Part shown: piece after piece, positions 51,926-58,754 of the stretch
How the letters are laid out: each line of letters opens with the position of its first letter
Numbering within the stretch: position 1 is the first letter of the stretch
NCBI RefSeq assembly: GCF_030063305.1
Contig: NZ_JASISV010000002.1
Location: 186,001-250,000 of the forward strand
Length of the DNA: 64,000 nt
Source: Salinibacterium sp. G-O1
GTDB lineage: Bacteria; Actinomycetota; Actinomycetes; Actinomycetales; Microbacteriaceae
Direction of reading: 5' to 3'
Made by a program: the position numbers and the translations under genes
Notes under the pieces: generated by a model
What the model saw: the letters and a program-made list of their open reading frames with translations, nothing else
Told to the model about the DNA's origin: nothing
The model's database searches: none

Positions 51926-52768
51926 TCACCGTGGTGTGAGAACGACTCTCGCCTGGACAGGAAGGTGATCTGACCCCACCACACCGGCAAGAGTGGCCGG
52001 ATTGATCCCGATCGCCCGCACATCGACCCCTCCGTTGGTGAGGATCCAGTCGATGCGTTTTCGGCCCAGAGTGGGTGGGCGGTAGTTCGGGTACGTGCCC
52101 CACGCCGGGGTGAGTTGTGTGCCTGCGGTGACCCACGCGTCCAGCAACTTTCCGTCCAGCACCAGTTCGCTGTACGGCGTCGTGCCGATCGACGTATTGA
52201 AGTCGCCTGTCACGATGGCCGGTCCGATGCTGGCGTCGACGAGTTGGCGCACCATCCCAGCGGCACGCACGCGGGACCGGCGTGATTGATGGTCGAGGTG
52301 GGTGTTGAGCATGCGGAACTCGGTGCCGGTGGCCAGATCGGCGAAGAGAGCCCAGACGAGAATGCGCGGGATGCGGTTGCCCCAGCTCCTCGACCCCGGA
52401 ACGCGGGGCGTGTCGGACAACGCAACCTGCCTCCACTGCTGCAATTCGACGCGGCGGGCATCGTAGAAGATGGGGCAGGCCTCGCCCGTGCCGTCCGCGT
52501 CGCGACCGCTGCCCACCCACCGGTAGTGGCTGCCCAGGCTGTGACCTATGAAATCAGACTGGTCGGGAAGGGCTTCCTGCACTCCGAGGATGGTGGGCTG
52601 TTCCGTCGACAGCATGTGCAGCAACGCGGGCGCCCGATGGGTCCAGCGATCGGCGCGGCGCGGTCTGGGCATCCTTCGGCGGATGTTGTACGTCATGACG
52701 TGCAATTCAGGCTCATCGATCGGGCCGATGAGCGGCGAGTCCACCATGAACCAAGCGTATGTCGTCAT
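51926..52768 (-). CDS. Endonuclease/exonuclease/phosphatase family protein
   Basis: 280 residues from ATG 52768 (an ATG at 52747 is an alternative). EEP core: ELHVMTYNIRRRMPR, TILGVQEALPDQ (Glu), FRMLNTHLDHQSRRSR, IVTGDFNTSIGTTPYS, RIDWILTNGG and the terminal VGSDHLPVQARV. All catalytic positions are there. No signal peptide is visible. The open frame upstream to 53329 is antisense to the NAD(P)-binding protein gene and is not used. It is divergent from that gene. Confidence 0.9.
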   Translation of the reverse strand: MTTYAWFMVDSPLIGPIDEPELHVMTYNIRRRMPRPRRADRWTHRAPALLHMLSTEQPTILGVQEALPDQSDFIGHSLGSHYRWVGSGRDADGTGEACPIFYDARRVELQQWRQVALSDTPRVPGSRSWGNRIPRILVWALFADLATGTEFRMLNTHLDHQSRRSRVRAAGMVRQLVDASIGPAIVTGDFNTSIGTTPYSELVLDGKLLDAWVTAGTQLTPAWGTYPNYRPPTLGRKRIDWILTNGGVDVRAIGINPATLAGVVGSDHLPVQARVVLTPR

Positions 52769-52813
52769 GGCGCCTCTCACGGGCCACCCAGCCTGTGCTG
52801 GGAGACTCACACA

Positions 52814-53482
52814 ATGTCGACTCCACATCACACCCCCCTTCGCGTAGCCATCCTGGGCGGCAGCGGCAAGGTCGCTCACGAGCTGATCGTGCAGCTTCGA
52901 CGTCGCGGCGACGATGCCGTACCCATTTTTCGCAATGCCGACAGAGTCGATGAACTGTTGGAGCTTGGCGCGATTCCGGTCGTTCTCGACATCGAGAAGG
53001 CCACCACCGCGCAGTTGGCCACAGCACTGGCCGGCTCCGATGCTGTGGTGTTCGCAGCTGGGGCTGGCGGCGGCAACCCTGCCCGCACCCGCGCCGTTGA
53101 CTACGAAGGGGCAGTGCTGGCAATGGCGGCAGCATCCGCAGTGAAGGTCAGCCGCTTTGTGATGGTCTCTTCCGTCGGTGCCGGAGGGCCGGTGCCCACC
53201 GAAGGTGACATGGCGCCGTACCTTCAGGCCAAGCATGATGCCGACGAGAAACTCAAGGCGACCGAATTGCGCTGGACCATCCTGCGACCCGGCGCGTTGA
53301 CCGATGAGCCGGCCACGGGGCTGGTGCATCTCGCGGATACCGTGGACGGTGGCTCAATTCCCCGCGCGGATGTTGCGGCGGTGATCCTCGCCGCTCTCGA
53401 CGAGAGAAGCGCCGTGGGCCAGGTGTGGGAATTTGTGAGCGGCTCCCAGCCCATCGCAGACGCCCTCGGCGCGCAAAGCTAG
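52814..53482 (+). CDS. NAD(P)-binding atypical SDR (NmrA/YwnB-like)
   Basis: 222 residues from ATG 52814, with GGGAG upstream. LRVAILGGSGKVAHELIVQL (about 9-28, GxxGxxA/G loop), VVLDIEKATTAQLATALAGS and RFVMVSSVGAG are typical of the atypical SDRs that bind NAD(P) without a full catalytic triad; YLQAKHDADEKL holds the YxxxK. It ends with the conserved IPRADVAAVILAALDE. Function: sugar-nucleotide-like or redox sensing, unproven. Confidence 0.9.
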   Translation: MSTPHHTPLRVAILGGSGKVAHELIVQLRRRGDDAVPIFRNADRVDELLELGAIPVVLDIEKATTAQLATALAGSDAVVFAAGAGGGNPARTRAVDYEGAVLAMAAASAVKVSRFVMVSSVGAGGPVPTEGDMAPYLQAKHDADEKLKATELRWTILRPGALTDEPATGLVHLADTVDGGSIPRADVAAVILAALDERSAVGQVWEFVSGSQPIADALGAQS

Positions 53483-53486
53483 TCTT

Positions 53487-53501
53487 CCCCCCAAAGGGGG
53501 G
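53487..53501 (+). terminator. C6-A3-G6 hairpin
   Basis: Six C and six G flank AAA, 5 nt after the SDR stop codon. There is no U-run. It may halt transcription weakly ahead of the DUF2510 gene. Confidence 0.45.
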
Positions 53502-53563
53502 CATGCCCCAAACGCGCTGATCTCGTAGTGTCAACTGTGTAACGACGGTCGGGGGGCCACGCT

Positions 53564-53758
53564 ATGACACATTCGGGAATGTCATCTTCAGCACTACACA
53601 CAGCAGGTCCAGCAGCAGGCTGGTACCGGGATCCGGTTGACCGCGGTTCCGCGCGTTGGTGGGACGGTGCAGCCTGGACCGGACATACACGCAACATCGC
53701 TCCGCTGGTCGCGGTCGACAACGTGTCAGCCAGTCCAACGCGTCGTTCGCTGCGCTAG
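53564..53758 (+). CDS. Short DUF2510 protein
   Basis: 64 residues: a DUF2510 module (AAGWYRDPVDRGSARWWDGA, AWTGHTRN, about 17-44) with short flanks and nothing else. An internal ATG at 53579 is possible. The ribosome site GGGGGGCC is the same G-rich form seen before the DUF2510 gene at 48211, and both leaders share a CGTAG...ACGG arrangement. Function unknown. Confidence 0.7.
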   Translation: MTHSGMSSSALHTAGPAAGWYRDPVDRGSARWWDGAAWTGHTRNIAPLVAVDNVSASPTRRSLR

Positions 53759-53813
53759 CAGGTTCGCCGGCGGGTATGGGAGATTCCCAGCCGCCCGATC
53801 GTAGTCTTCAAGG

Positions 53814-54068
53814 ATGACTTCATTGAATATTTCTCTGTACGGTGCCGACTGGTGCGGCGACTGCATCCGGGCGAAAGCTCTTCTCGATGCACGCTCGATT
53901 GACTACACCTATTTCGACCTCATCGCGACGCCCGAGCACGCTGATGCTGCCCTCGCGATCAGCGGGCGCACGAATATCCCCGTGATCACCTTTCCCGACG
54001 GCAGCCACCTGGTCGAGCCAAGTAACGCCCAGCTCGAGGCAAAGCTCACAGAGGTCGGCGCTCTCTAA
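53814..54068 (+). CDS. Mycoredoxin/glutaredoxin-like protein
   Basis: 84 residues. Thioredoxin fold with the active site WCGDC (about 12-16), the cis-proline in TNIPVITFPDGS and the end VEPSNAQLEAKL. The CGDC form differs from the CPYC of classical glutaredoxins and is seen in actinobacterial mycoredoxin-like proteins, which reduce mycothiol-mixed disulfides. ATG 53814 has TAGTCT at 53802-53807, 6 nt upstream (leaderless). Confidence 0.88.
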   Translation: MTSLNISLYGADWCGDCIRAKALLDARSIDYTYFDLIATPEHADAALAISGRTNIPVITFPDGSHLVEPSNAQLEAKLTEVGAL

Positions 54069-54087
54069 GAGCGCGATCGTGGCGCTC
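54069..54087. terminator. Stem-loop between convergent genes
   Basis: GAGCGC-N7-GCGCTC, directly after the mycoredoxin stop and 9 nt beyond the stop of the convergent 50-aa ORF. It could end both transcripts. Confidence 0.4.
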
Positions 54088-54095
54088 CGGGCTGG

Positions 54096-54248
54096 CTAGC
54101 GTGCGAGTTCGATGAAAGTCGAGCGTCGGTGTGACGGCTTCGGGGCGAAACGAAGGAAACGACCGAGGAACCCGCGTCGTTTGGGGATCAGCGACAAATG
54201 CCGGACGGCAGCCATCGGCTGAGAGACTGAAACCGTTGTAGTGGTCAT
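54096..54248 (-). CDS. 50-aa cationic small protein (hypothetical)
   Basis: A short open frame with a very good ribosome site: GAGGAG lies 5 nt before ATG 54248. The product has a Thr/Ser/Val N-terminus (MTTTTVSVSQPM) and then many Arg/Lys (IPKRRGFLGRFLRFAPKPSH) with a pattern of alternating hydrophobic and basic residues that could form an amphipathic helix. No family is recognised. It fills most of the 292-bp gap between the mycoredoxin and Eis-like genes; 54249-54360 holds nothing else I can support. Confidence 0.55.
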   Translation of the reverse strand: MTTTTVSVSQPMAAVRHLSLIPKRRGFLGRFLRFAPKPSHRRSTFIELAR

Positions 54249-54360
54249 GGCACTCCTCACAGGGGATGTCAGTGATTCGGAGTGGCCGCTGCGATCGGAT
54301 TGCTCGTAAGCGGAAAGTTACCTCACCGTGACGGTGATCTTCGCTGACGCTGCGGTTCGA

Positions 54361-55683
54361 CTAGAACCAGACCGAGAGCCACGGCGCGCGCGACGAATGG
54401 AACAACGCATCCAGGCGCGCGACAGATTCCTCAGCGCCAACGATGATTCCCGCGGCGGCAAGCGTGGTGGCCGATACTCCGCCGAGGTAGAGCGCAGACA
54501 GGGCGCTCACCGGCAGCGAGATCACATCCGCATCATCGCTATCGCTGTGCGCCGTCACGCGACCAACACCGGCCCCATCCACGTCGAGCAGGAATGTGCC
54601 TGCGGCGTAGCCGAGGTCATCCTGCACACGAAGCACACATCGACCCTCACATGAGAATGAGCGGGCTTCGAGGGTCTCCTTGACGTTCAGGATGCGCAGC
54701 CAGAGGTGATCCCACGTGGAAAGCGTCGCGGCACGCCTGTCGCTGAGGTTCCACGACAGGGGTTCGTCAACCGAACGAAGGCCAGCTCTCACCGTGCCGA
54801 CCAGGTCCATCTCGATGAGGTAGCGCCACAGGGCCGAGTAGGCGTCATCCGTCTCGTGTGACAGGTATTCGACGGTGAGGGTGTGCCTGGCGAAATCGAT
54901 GGCGTCGTCACTGCTATCGCCGACGACGCGGTAGAGGGCCAGGCCGCGCACCTTTCCGTGCTGATCGTCATAGCGCACAGCACGCAGGTTCGCATTCTTC
55001 GACGGGTCATCATCGGTGAGTCCCGCCAGCCTGTCCCAGAGCCGGTCCCACCCGACAATCTGACCGGGGCTGTCGAGACGCATCCGTTCGTGCATCGTGG
55101 CGACATCCATTCGGAATTGCTCTCGGGTGATGAAGTGCACGCGACCGGGCACGTCGGGGCCGATCCATCTCGCACGGGTTGTGTCGATCGTCAGATCGGT
55201 TGCGAAAGCGGCAGGCGCGAATCCAAAACGGCCGTAGATGGTCGATTCGGACACGGTGAGTGTGGCCATCGGAACGCCCGCCGTGTGGGCCGTGCGCAAC
55301 TCGGCCTCGAGAAGGGCGCGAGCGATGCCCTTGCGACGATGCGTCGGCGAGACTGTGACGGAACTGATTGCCCACGCGTCGATTTTGCGGCGGCCGGGCA
55401 CGGACAGCTCAAGTGGCCATGAACTCACGGTAGCGACAGGCAGAGACGCGTGCGGCACGCTTGAATCCCACACGCCGGTGGTGCGCCTGTCTGCCAGGCC
55501 CGCTATCGAAAGGGCGATTGTCTCGCTGCTCGGTTCTGAACCGTGGAACCCGCGCACGTCTGCGCGTAGCCATGCCTCGAACTCCGCCGGATGCGACGTG
55601 TCTACCAGAGCGAGTTCCAGCCCCTTCGACGCCAGCGTTGTCGAGGAAATCTGATCCAGAGGGGCCTTAATGAGCTCAGTCAT
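54361..55683 (-). CDS. Eis-type GNAT acetyltransferase
   Basis: 440 residues, the size of Eis. The first GNAT domain carries SSVTVSPTHRRKGIARALLE (about 107-126) and LTVSESTIYGRFGFAPA. The middle degenerate GNAT-like domain (about 180-300) and a C-terminal SCP2-like domain (GRCVLRVQDDLGYAAGTF) follow, ending in SVWF; the C-terminal carboxylate is the general base in Eis enzymes. Such proteins acetylate amines, including aminoglycosides or protein lysines in some species; the native substrate is unknown. ATG 55683 has TACCGT at 55690-55695, 6 nt upstream (leaderless). Confidence 0.9.
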   Translation of the reverse strand: MTELIKAPLDQISSTTLASKGLELALVDTSHPAEFEAWLRADVRGFHGSEPSSETIALSIAGLADRRTTGVWDSSVPHASLPVATVSSWPLELSVPGRRKIDAWAISSVTVSPTHRRKGIARALLEAELRTAHTAGVPMATLTVSESTIYGRFGFAPAAFATDLTIDTTRARWIGPDVPGRVHFITREQFRMDVATMHERMRLDSPGQIVGWDRLWDRLAGLTDDDPSKNANLRAVRYDDQHGKVRGLALYRVVGDSSDDAIDFARHTLTVEYLSHETDDAYSALWRYLIEMDLVGTVRAGLRSVDEPLSWNLSDRRAATLSTWDHLWLRILNVKETLEARSFSCEGRCVLRVQDDLGYAAGTFLLDVDGAGVGRVTAHSDSDDADVISLPVSALSALYLGGVSATTLAAAGIIVGAEESVARLDALFHSSRAPWLSVWF

Positions 55684-55750
55684 CTTTCCACGGTAGCTGC
55701 TCAGCGCCGAGAATTGACAGTTCTCGGGTGGGCCTTGTTATCGTCGGATG

Positions 55751-56056
55751 GTGAGTGAGTTCCGCGTGCAGAGACGAGCCAGTCTCGAGGTTCTGCGCGC
55801 AGAAGCGTCAGAGGAACGAGACACTGTCGTGCATGAGCGGCTGCTCGCCGGGGGCGACCCCTGGGAGTTCATGGAAGAACTTCCGACCGTCGATGAGCTG
55901 GTCATCTACCTGCTGCGCGCCGAGGCGATTATCACCAACGCAGGAATGTCGCCGTCGCCGACGAGGGAATACCGGGTGCTGAGGCAAATTGCGCTCGAAC
56001 ACCCGGCGCTCACCAGAACCGTGTGGAGGATGATCGGCCAGTTCGCCGAGCAATAG
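55751..56056 (+). CDS. Hypothetical alpha-helical protein
   Basis: 101 residues from GTG 55751, with TATCGT at 55739-55744 exactly 6 nt upstream; ATG 55748 is an alternative. I do not recognise a family. It is charged and helical (RASLEVLRAEASEERDTVVH, TVDELVIYLLRAEAIITNAG). It converges on the DarT-like gene with 3 nt between stops, so it is unlikely to be its operon-partner antitoxin. Confidence 0.65.
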   Translation: MSEFRVQRRASLEVLRAEASEERDTVVHERLLAGGDPWEFMEELPTVDELVIYLLRAEAIITNAGMSPSPTREYRVLRQIALEHPALTRTVWRMIGQFAEQ

Positions 56057-56059
56057 CTC

Positions 56060-56779
56060 CTATGGTGCGGATTGGAACCAGGGCGGGTAGACGACAACTT
56101 TGGTCGATGTCATCTTCTTGACACGATCCCGCACCCGATCGTTCGATACGCCGATCAACTGCACAGACTCGAACGGGAATGGACCGACGGCGAGAGCCTC
56201 GGCCTCCTGAACGTCTTCACTGTCATGGAGCCGTTCGAGCATACGCGTGAGCGAATCGCCCGTAGCGAAGCGGGTCAGGCTGTGCGCGGCGTCGCCGTCG
56301 GCAATAACGGAGCCATCGCCCAGCGCCTCAACGGTGCTCACCAGGAACACAAAATCGGAGGACACAGCGGCGCGCGCTGCCGGAGACCACCGGGTCTCAT
56401 CGTCCGCGCCTTCGCGCAGCTGCTCCCAGAGCGTCGCGCTCGGAGTGAGATAAAACGGAATGTATTCAGACACCGTCGGTCCACCGGCGCTCACGTGTGC
56501 GGTGTTGCGCAGCTCCCGAGTCAGCTCGGTGCTCAGATCAACGGAAGGCGTGGCGTCCGCGAGGAGGGCTCCGGTGCTGAGGATGGCCTCAAGATTGTTG
56601 ATGTGTGTGACGTGATAGACGCGTTGCGCGCCGGTGTTGATGGATTTTCTGGATGTCGACACTGAAGCGACTCGAGGCGTTCGTGAGCTCGCGCGCACGA
56701 CTTTCGGTTTCTCTGGAACGGCCTTCGGGAAACAGCTGTCGCACAGCGGAATCTCGAGCCCGTGGATGCAATCTGGCAC
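56060..56779 (-). CDS. DarT-like (DUF4433) ADP-ribosyltransferase family protein
   Basis: 239 residues. From about residue 52 the DUF4433/DarT pattern is clear: QRVYHVTHINNLEAILSTGA (NAD-binding His and NL), VSEYIPFYLTPSATLW, and a late EAEALAVGPFPFE whose first or second Glu aligns with the catalytic Glu region of DarT. An N-terminal Cys/His cluster (C4, H6, C13, C16 in DCIHGLEIPLCDSC) looks like a small zinc motif. DarT toxins ADP-ribosylate thymidine in single-stranded DNA. No DarG macrodomain antitoxin is adjacent. GTG 56779 follows AGAGGA. Confidence 0.75.
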   Translation of the reverse strand: MPDCIHGLEIPLCDSCFPKAVPEKPKVVRASSRTPRVASVSTSRKSINTGAQRVYHVTHINNLEAILSTGALLADATPSVDLSTELTRELRNTAHVSAGGPTVSEYIPFYLTPSATLWEQLREGADDETRWSPAARAAVSSDFVFLVSTVEALGDGSVIADGDAAHSLTRFATGDSLTRMLERLHDSEDVQEAEALAVGPFPFESVQLIGVSNDRVRDRVKKMTSTKVVVYPPWFQSAP

Positions 56780-56861
56780 TGCTGTCCTCTCGAGACATGA
56801 TTGGCGTCTCGACTAACGGTACGGCTAATCCCGGCCACGGGTCGACCAGAGCTTCGAAAAA

Positions 56862-57581
56862 TTAGAAAATCGAATGCTCGCCGCAGGAGTCAAGCTGGCC
56901 CGCCATGATCGGAGCGACCACCGCTGCCCAGCTGGCGTAACGCTCCTCTGATGAGGTGGATGCGGGCGTTCGCGTACCGCTCAGGGGGACGAAGGTCGCA
57001 TTTCTCCGGGATTGGGTAGCTCGAAGCGCTTCCCGATCAAGGTCCCTGAAAAGTTTGTTGGTGAACCACCGTGCGATGGGCGGCATCGCGATGATCGACG
57101 AAAGGGGAACCAGCCCGACCACAAATACTGTGACGCTTGCCGGAGCACCTTCGGTGACGCGATCAATGATGGAATTGACCCGGCGGTGGTAGACGGCAGG
57201 GGGAAGCATGAGAAGAGAATCGATGTCCCCCGGGGTGATGACCACCGCGTCGGTGGACCGTAGTTTCGCGGTCACTGACCGAGCAGGACCCTCCTCGCCG
57301 GCAAGGAAATCGTCGATGGTGACGTTCGCTTCGACGCCACGGCCCGTCAGCTCAGAAATGAACTTTGCCAGTCGGCCGGGAAAAGTGGTGTCTTGAGAGT
57401 CCAGACCCCATCCGGTAGCGACGCCACCGCCCATCACCAGCATTCGGTCAGGGTCTGGACCAGCGACGGTGATCTGCACCATGCTGCCTGGGGACGGGCG
57501 CGTCGCCACCGATGATCCAGACGTGGTGAGCCATCGACTGACGGCCGGTCTCACAACGAGCTCGTGGAGCTTCTCGAGCAT
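56862..57581 (-). CDS. SGNH/GDSL hydrolase-like protein
   Basis: 239 residues. DRMLVMGGGVATGWGLDSQD resembles the GDS block I with Gly in place of the Ser nucleophile (GGG rather than GDS), and DAVVITPGDIDSLLML corresponds to block III (GxND) with Asp for Asn. FVVGLVPLSSI follows block IV spacing. The fold is likely SGNH but the catalytic Ser is doubtful. It is upstream of the DarT-like gene on the same strand (82-nt gap). Confidence 0.65.
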   Translation of the reverse strand: MLEKLHELVVRPAVSRWLTTSGSSVATRPSPGSMVQITVAGPDPDRMLVMGGGVATGWGLDSQDTTFPGRLAKFISELTGRGVEANVTIDDFLAGEEGPARSVTAKLRSTDAVVITPGDIDSLLMLPPAVYHRRVNSIIDRVTEGAPASVTVFVVGLVPLSSIIAMPPIARWFTNKLFRDLDREALRATQSRRNATFVPLSGTRTPASTSSEERYASWAAVVAPIMAGQLDSCGEHSIF

Positions 57582-57586
57582 TCGAT

Positions 57587-57677
57587 GACCCCTCGACGGA
57601 CGGCATGGGCGGATGGCAACGGAACTGCACTGAGTATATTGCGAGTTAGGCTCACGTTGTCTACCCTTCGAGGGGTC
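57587..57677. repeat. Long-range inverted repeat GACCCCTCGA ... TCGAGGGGTC
   Basis: Two perfect 10-bp arms at 57587-57596 and 57668-57677 flank 71 bp in the promoter region of the SGNH-like gene; the first arm starts 5 bp before its start codon. The region between is AT-richer (GAGTATATTGCG). The stretch holds no gene. Confidence 0.5.
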
Positions 57678-57688
57678 GTGCGATAAAA

Positions 57689-58084
57689 CTAGCGGCCGCT
57701 TCCACCCTTGCGGGCCTCAGCTTTGGCCGCGCGCTCCGACTTAATGCGGGCGTTGTCGTCCTGGACCGCAGCATGAGTAGCGCGTTCCACGACGAGCCAT
57801 TCCGGCTTTTGCTCGAGAAGACCCTTGATCTCTGACGAGGTCATCGTGTCTGGTGCGCCGGCCCTTGCGAGCCCCGAGGTGGAGATTCCCAACTTTCGGG
57901 CGACTTCCTGCCGAGGATGCGGGCCGTTCTTACGCAGTTCTAGGAGCCACTCCGGCGGCGTCGACTGCAGTTCGAGGAATTGACTGCGGGTGATCTCCCC
58001 CTCCTGGAACTCTGCAGGTGTCGCGGGGAGGTAGATACCGAGCTTCTTTGCCGCTGTCGCGGGCTTCATGGTCTGGTCTGGCAC
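57689..58084 (-). CDS. DUF5997 family protein
   Basis: 131 residues from GTG 58084. The family block MKPATAAKKLGIYLPATPAE then FQEGEITRSQFLEL is followed by a second similar region (LRKNGPHPRQEVARKLGIST) and a basic C-terminus (AKAEARKGGSGR), possibly a tandem of helix-turn-helix-like units. Function unknown. TACCCT on the minus strand (58091-58096) is 6 nt upstream, so the mRNA is leaderless; it shares two bases with the -10 of the divergent gene. Confidence 0.82.
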   Translation of the reverse strand: MPDQTMKPATAAKKLGIYLPATPAEFQEGEITRSQFLELQSTPPEWLLELRKNGPHPRQEVARKLGISTSGLARAGAPDTMTSSEIKGLLEQKPEWLVVERATHAAVQDDNARIKSERAAKAEARKGGSGR

Positions 58085-58090
58085 AGTGCA

Positions 58091-58100
58091 AGGGTAGCCT
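58091..58100. promoter_or_regulatory. Overlapping -10 elements of the divergent DUF5997 / LysR-like pair
   Basis: The 10-mer AGGGTAGCCT contains the plus-strand TAGCCT (58095-58100, 6 nt before ATG 58107) and the minus-strand TACCCT (complement of 58091-58096, 6 nt before GTG 58084). The two start codons are 22 bp apart. Confidence 0.7.
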
Positions 58101-58106
58101 GTGGCA

Positions 58107-58754
58107 ATGGTCCAGCCTGATAACCCAGCCTTCGGCGCCACTTTGCGGGTCGCATTCGTGGTTGGAGTGACCCCGGGAAAGTGGTCGAAAGTCTGGGCCG
58201 AGCGGCTGCCGCGCACCTACCTTGAACTGCTCCCCTCCACCGCAGACGCCGCAGTGAAAGCGGTGGAGGACGGCGCCGCCGACGCCGCGCTGGTGCGCCT
58301 CCCCGTTGCAGGCGAGCACCTCTCGAGCATCCCTCTTTATGTCGAGCTCTCTGTCGTCGTCGCGCCCAAGGATCACGCGATTGAGGCGGTCGACTCCGTC
58401 AGCATGGCCGATCTCGCCGCAGAGACGATGCTGTCGAACGATGTCAGGGGTGACGACTGGGCGGCGGTCGTCGATCTGGTCGCCACTGGCGCCGGGGTCG
58501 CCGTCATGCCCCAGTCCGTCGCGCGAGCGCTGAGTCGCCGCGATGTGGTCGCCCGGCCCGTGACTGACGGGCCCGAGACTCGAATTGCTCTTGCCTGGCT
58601 GGCCGCCAACAACAACTTCCTTGTCGAGGAATTTATCGGGATCGTTCGGGGCCGCACCGCGAACAGTTCTCGTGGTGCGCAGCCGAAAGCGGAGAAGAAG
58701 CCGAAAGTGGCCAAACCGCGGACGCCAGATCGCAGACCGAGTCGCCGACGCTAG
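58107..58754 (+). CDS. LysR-type substrate-binding domain protein without HTH
   Basis: 215 residues from ATG 58107. It begins directly in a LysR-type type-2 periplasmic-binding domain (LRVAFVVGVTPGKWSKVWAE, later ELSVVVAPKDHAIEAVDSVS, TGAGVAVMPQSVARAL) with no DNA-binding helix-turn-helix, and ends in a Lys/Arg/Pro-rich tail (PKAEKKPKVAKPRTPDRR) that could bind nucleic acid. It is divergent from the DUF5997 gene. Such a pair could form a split regulator; this is inference. The stop overlaps the convergent kinase gene by 4 nt. Confidence 0.85.
   Translation: MVQPDNPAFGATLRVAFVVGVTPGKWSKVWAERLPRTYLELLPSTADAAVKAVEDGAADAALVRLPVAGEHLSSIPLYVELSVVVAPKDHAIEAVDSVSMADLAAETMLSNDVRGDDWAAVVDLVATGAGVAVMPQSVARALSRRDVVARPVTDGPETRIALAWLAANNNFLVEEFIGIVRGRTANSSRGAQPKAEKKPKVAKPRTPDRRPSRRR

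Noticed and set aside
52286-52813. Upstream extension of the NAD(P)-binding protein to a 398-aa product
   Set aside because: The extension is antisense to the EEP nuclease gene and lacks family pattern; ATG 52814 has a ribosome site.
55751-56056. DarG-like antitoxin for the DarT-like protein
   Set aside because: The 101-aa product has no macrodomain pattern and is convergent, not in an operon.
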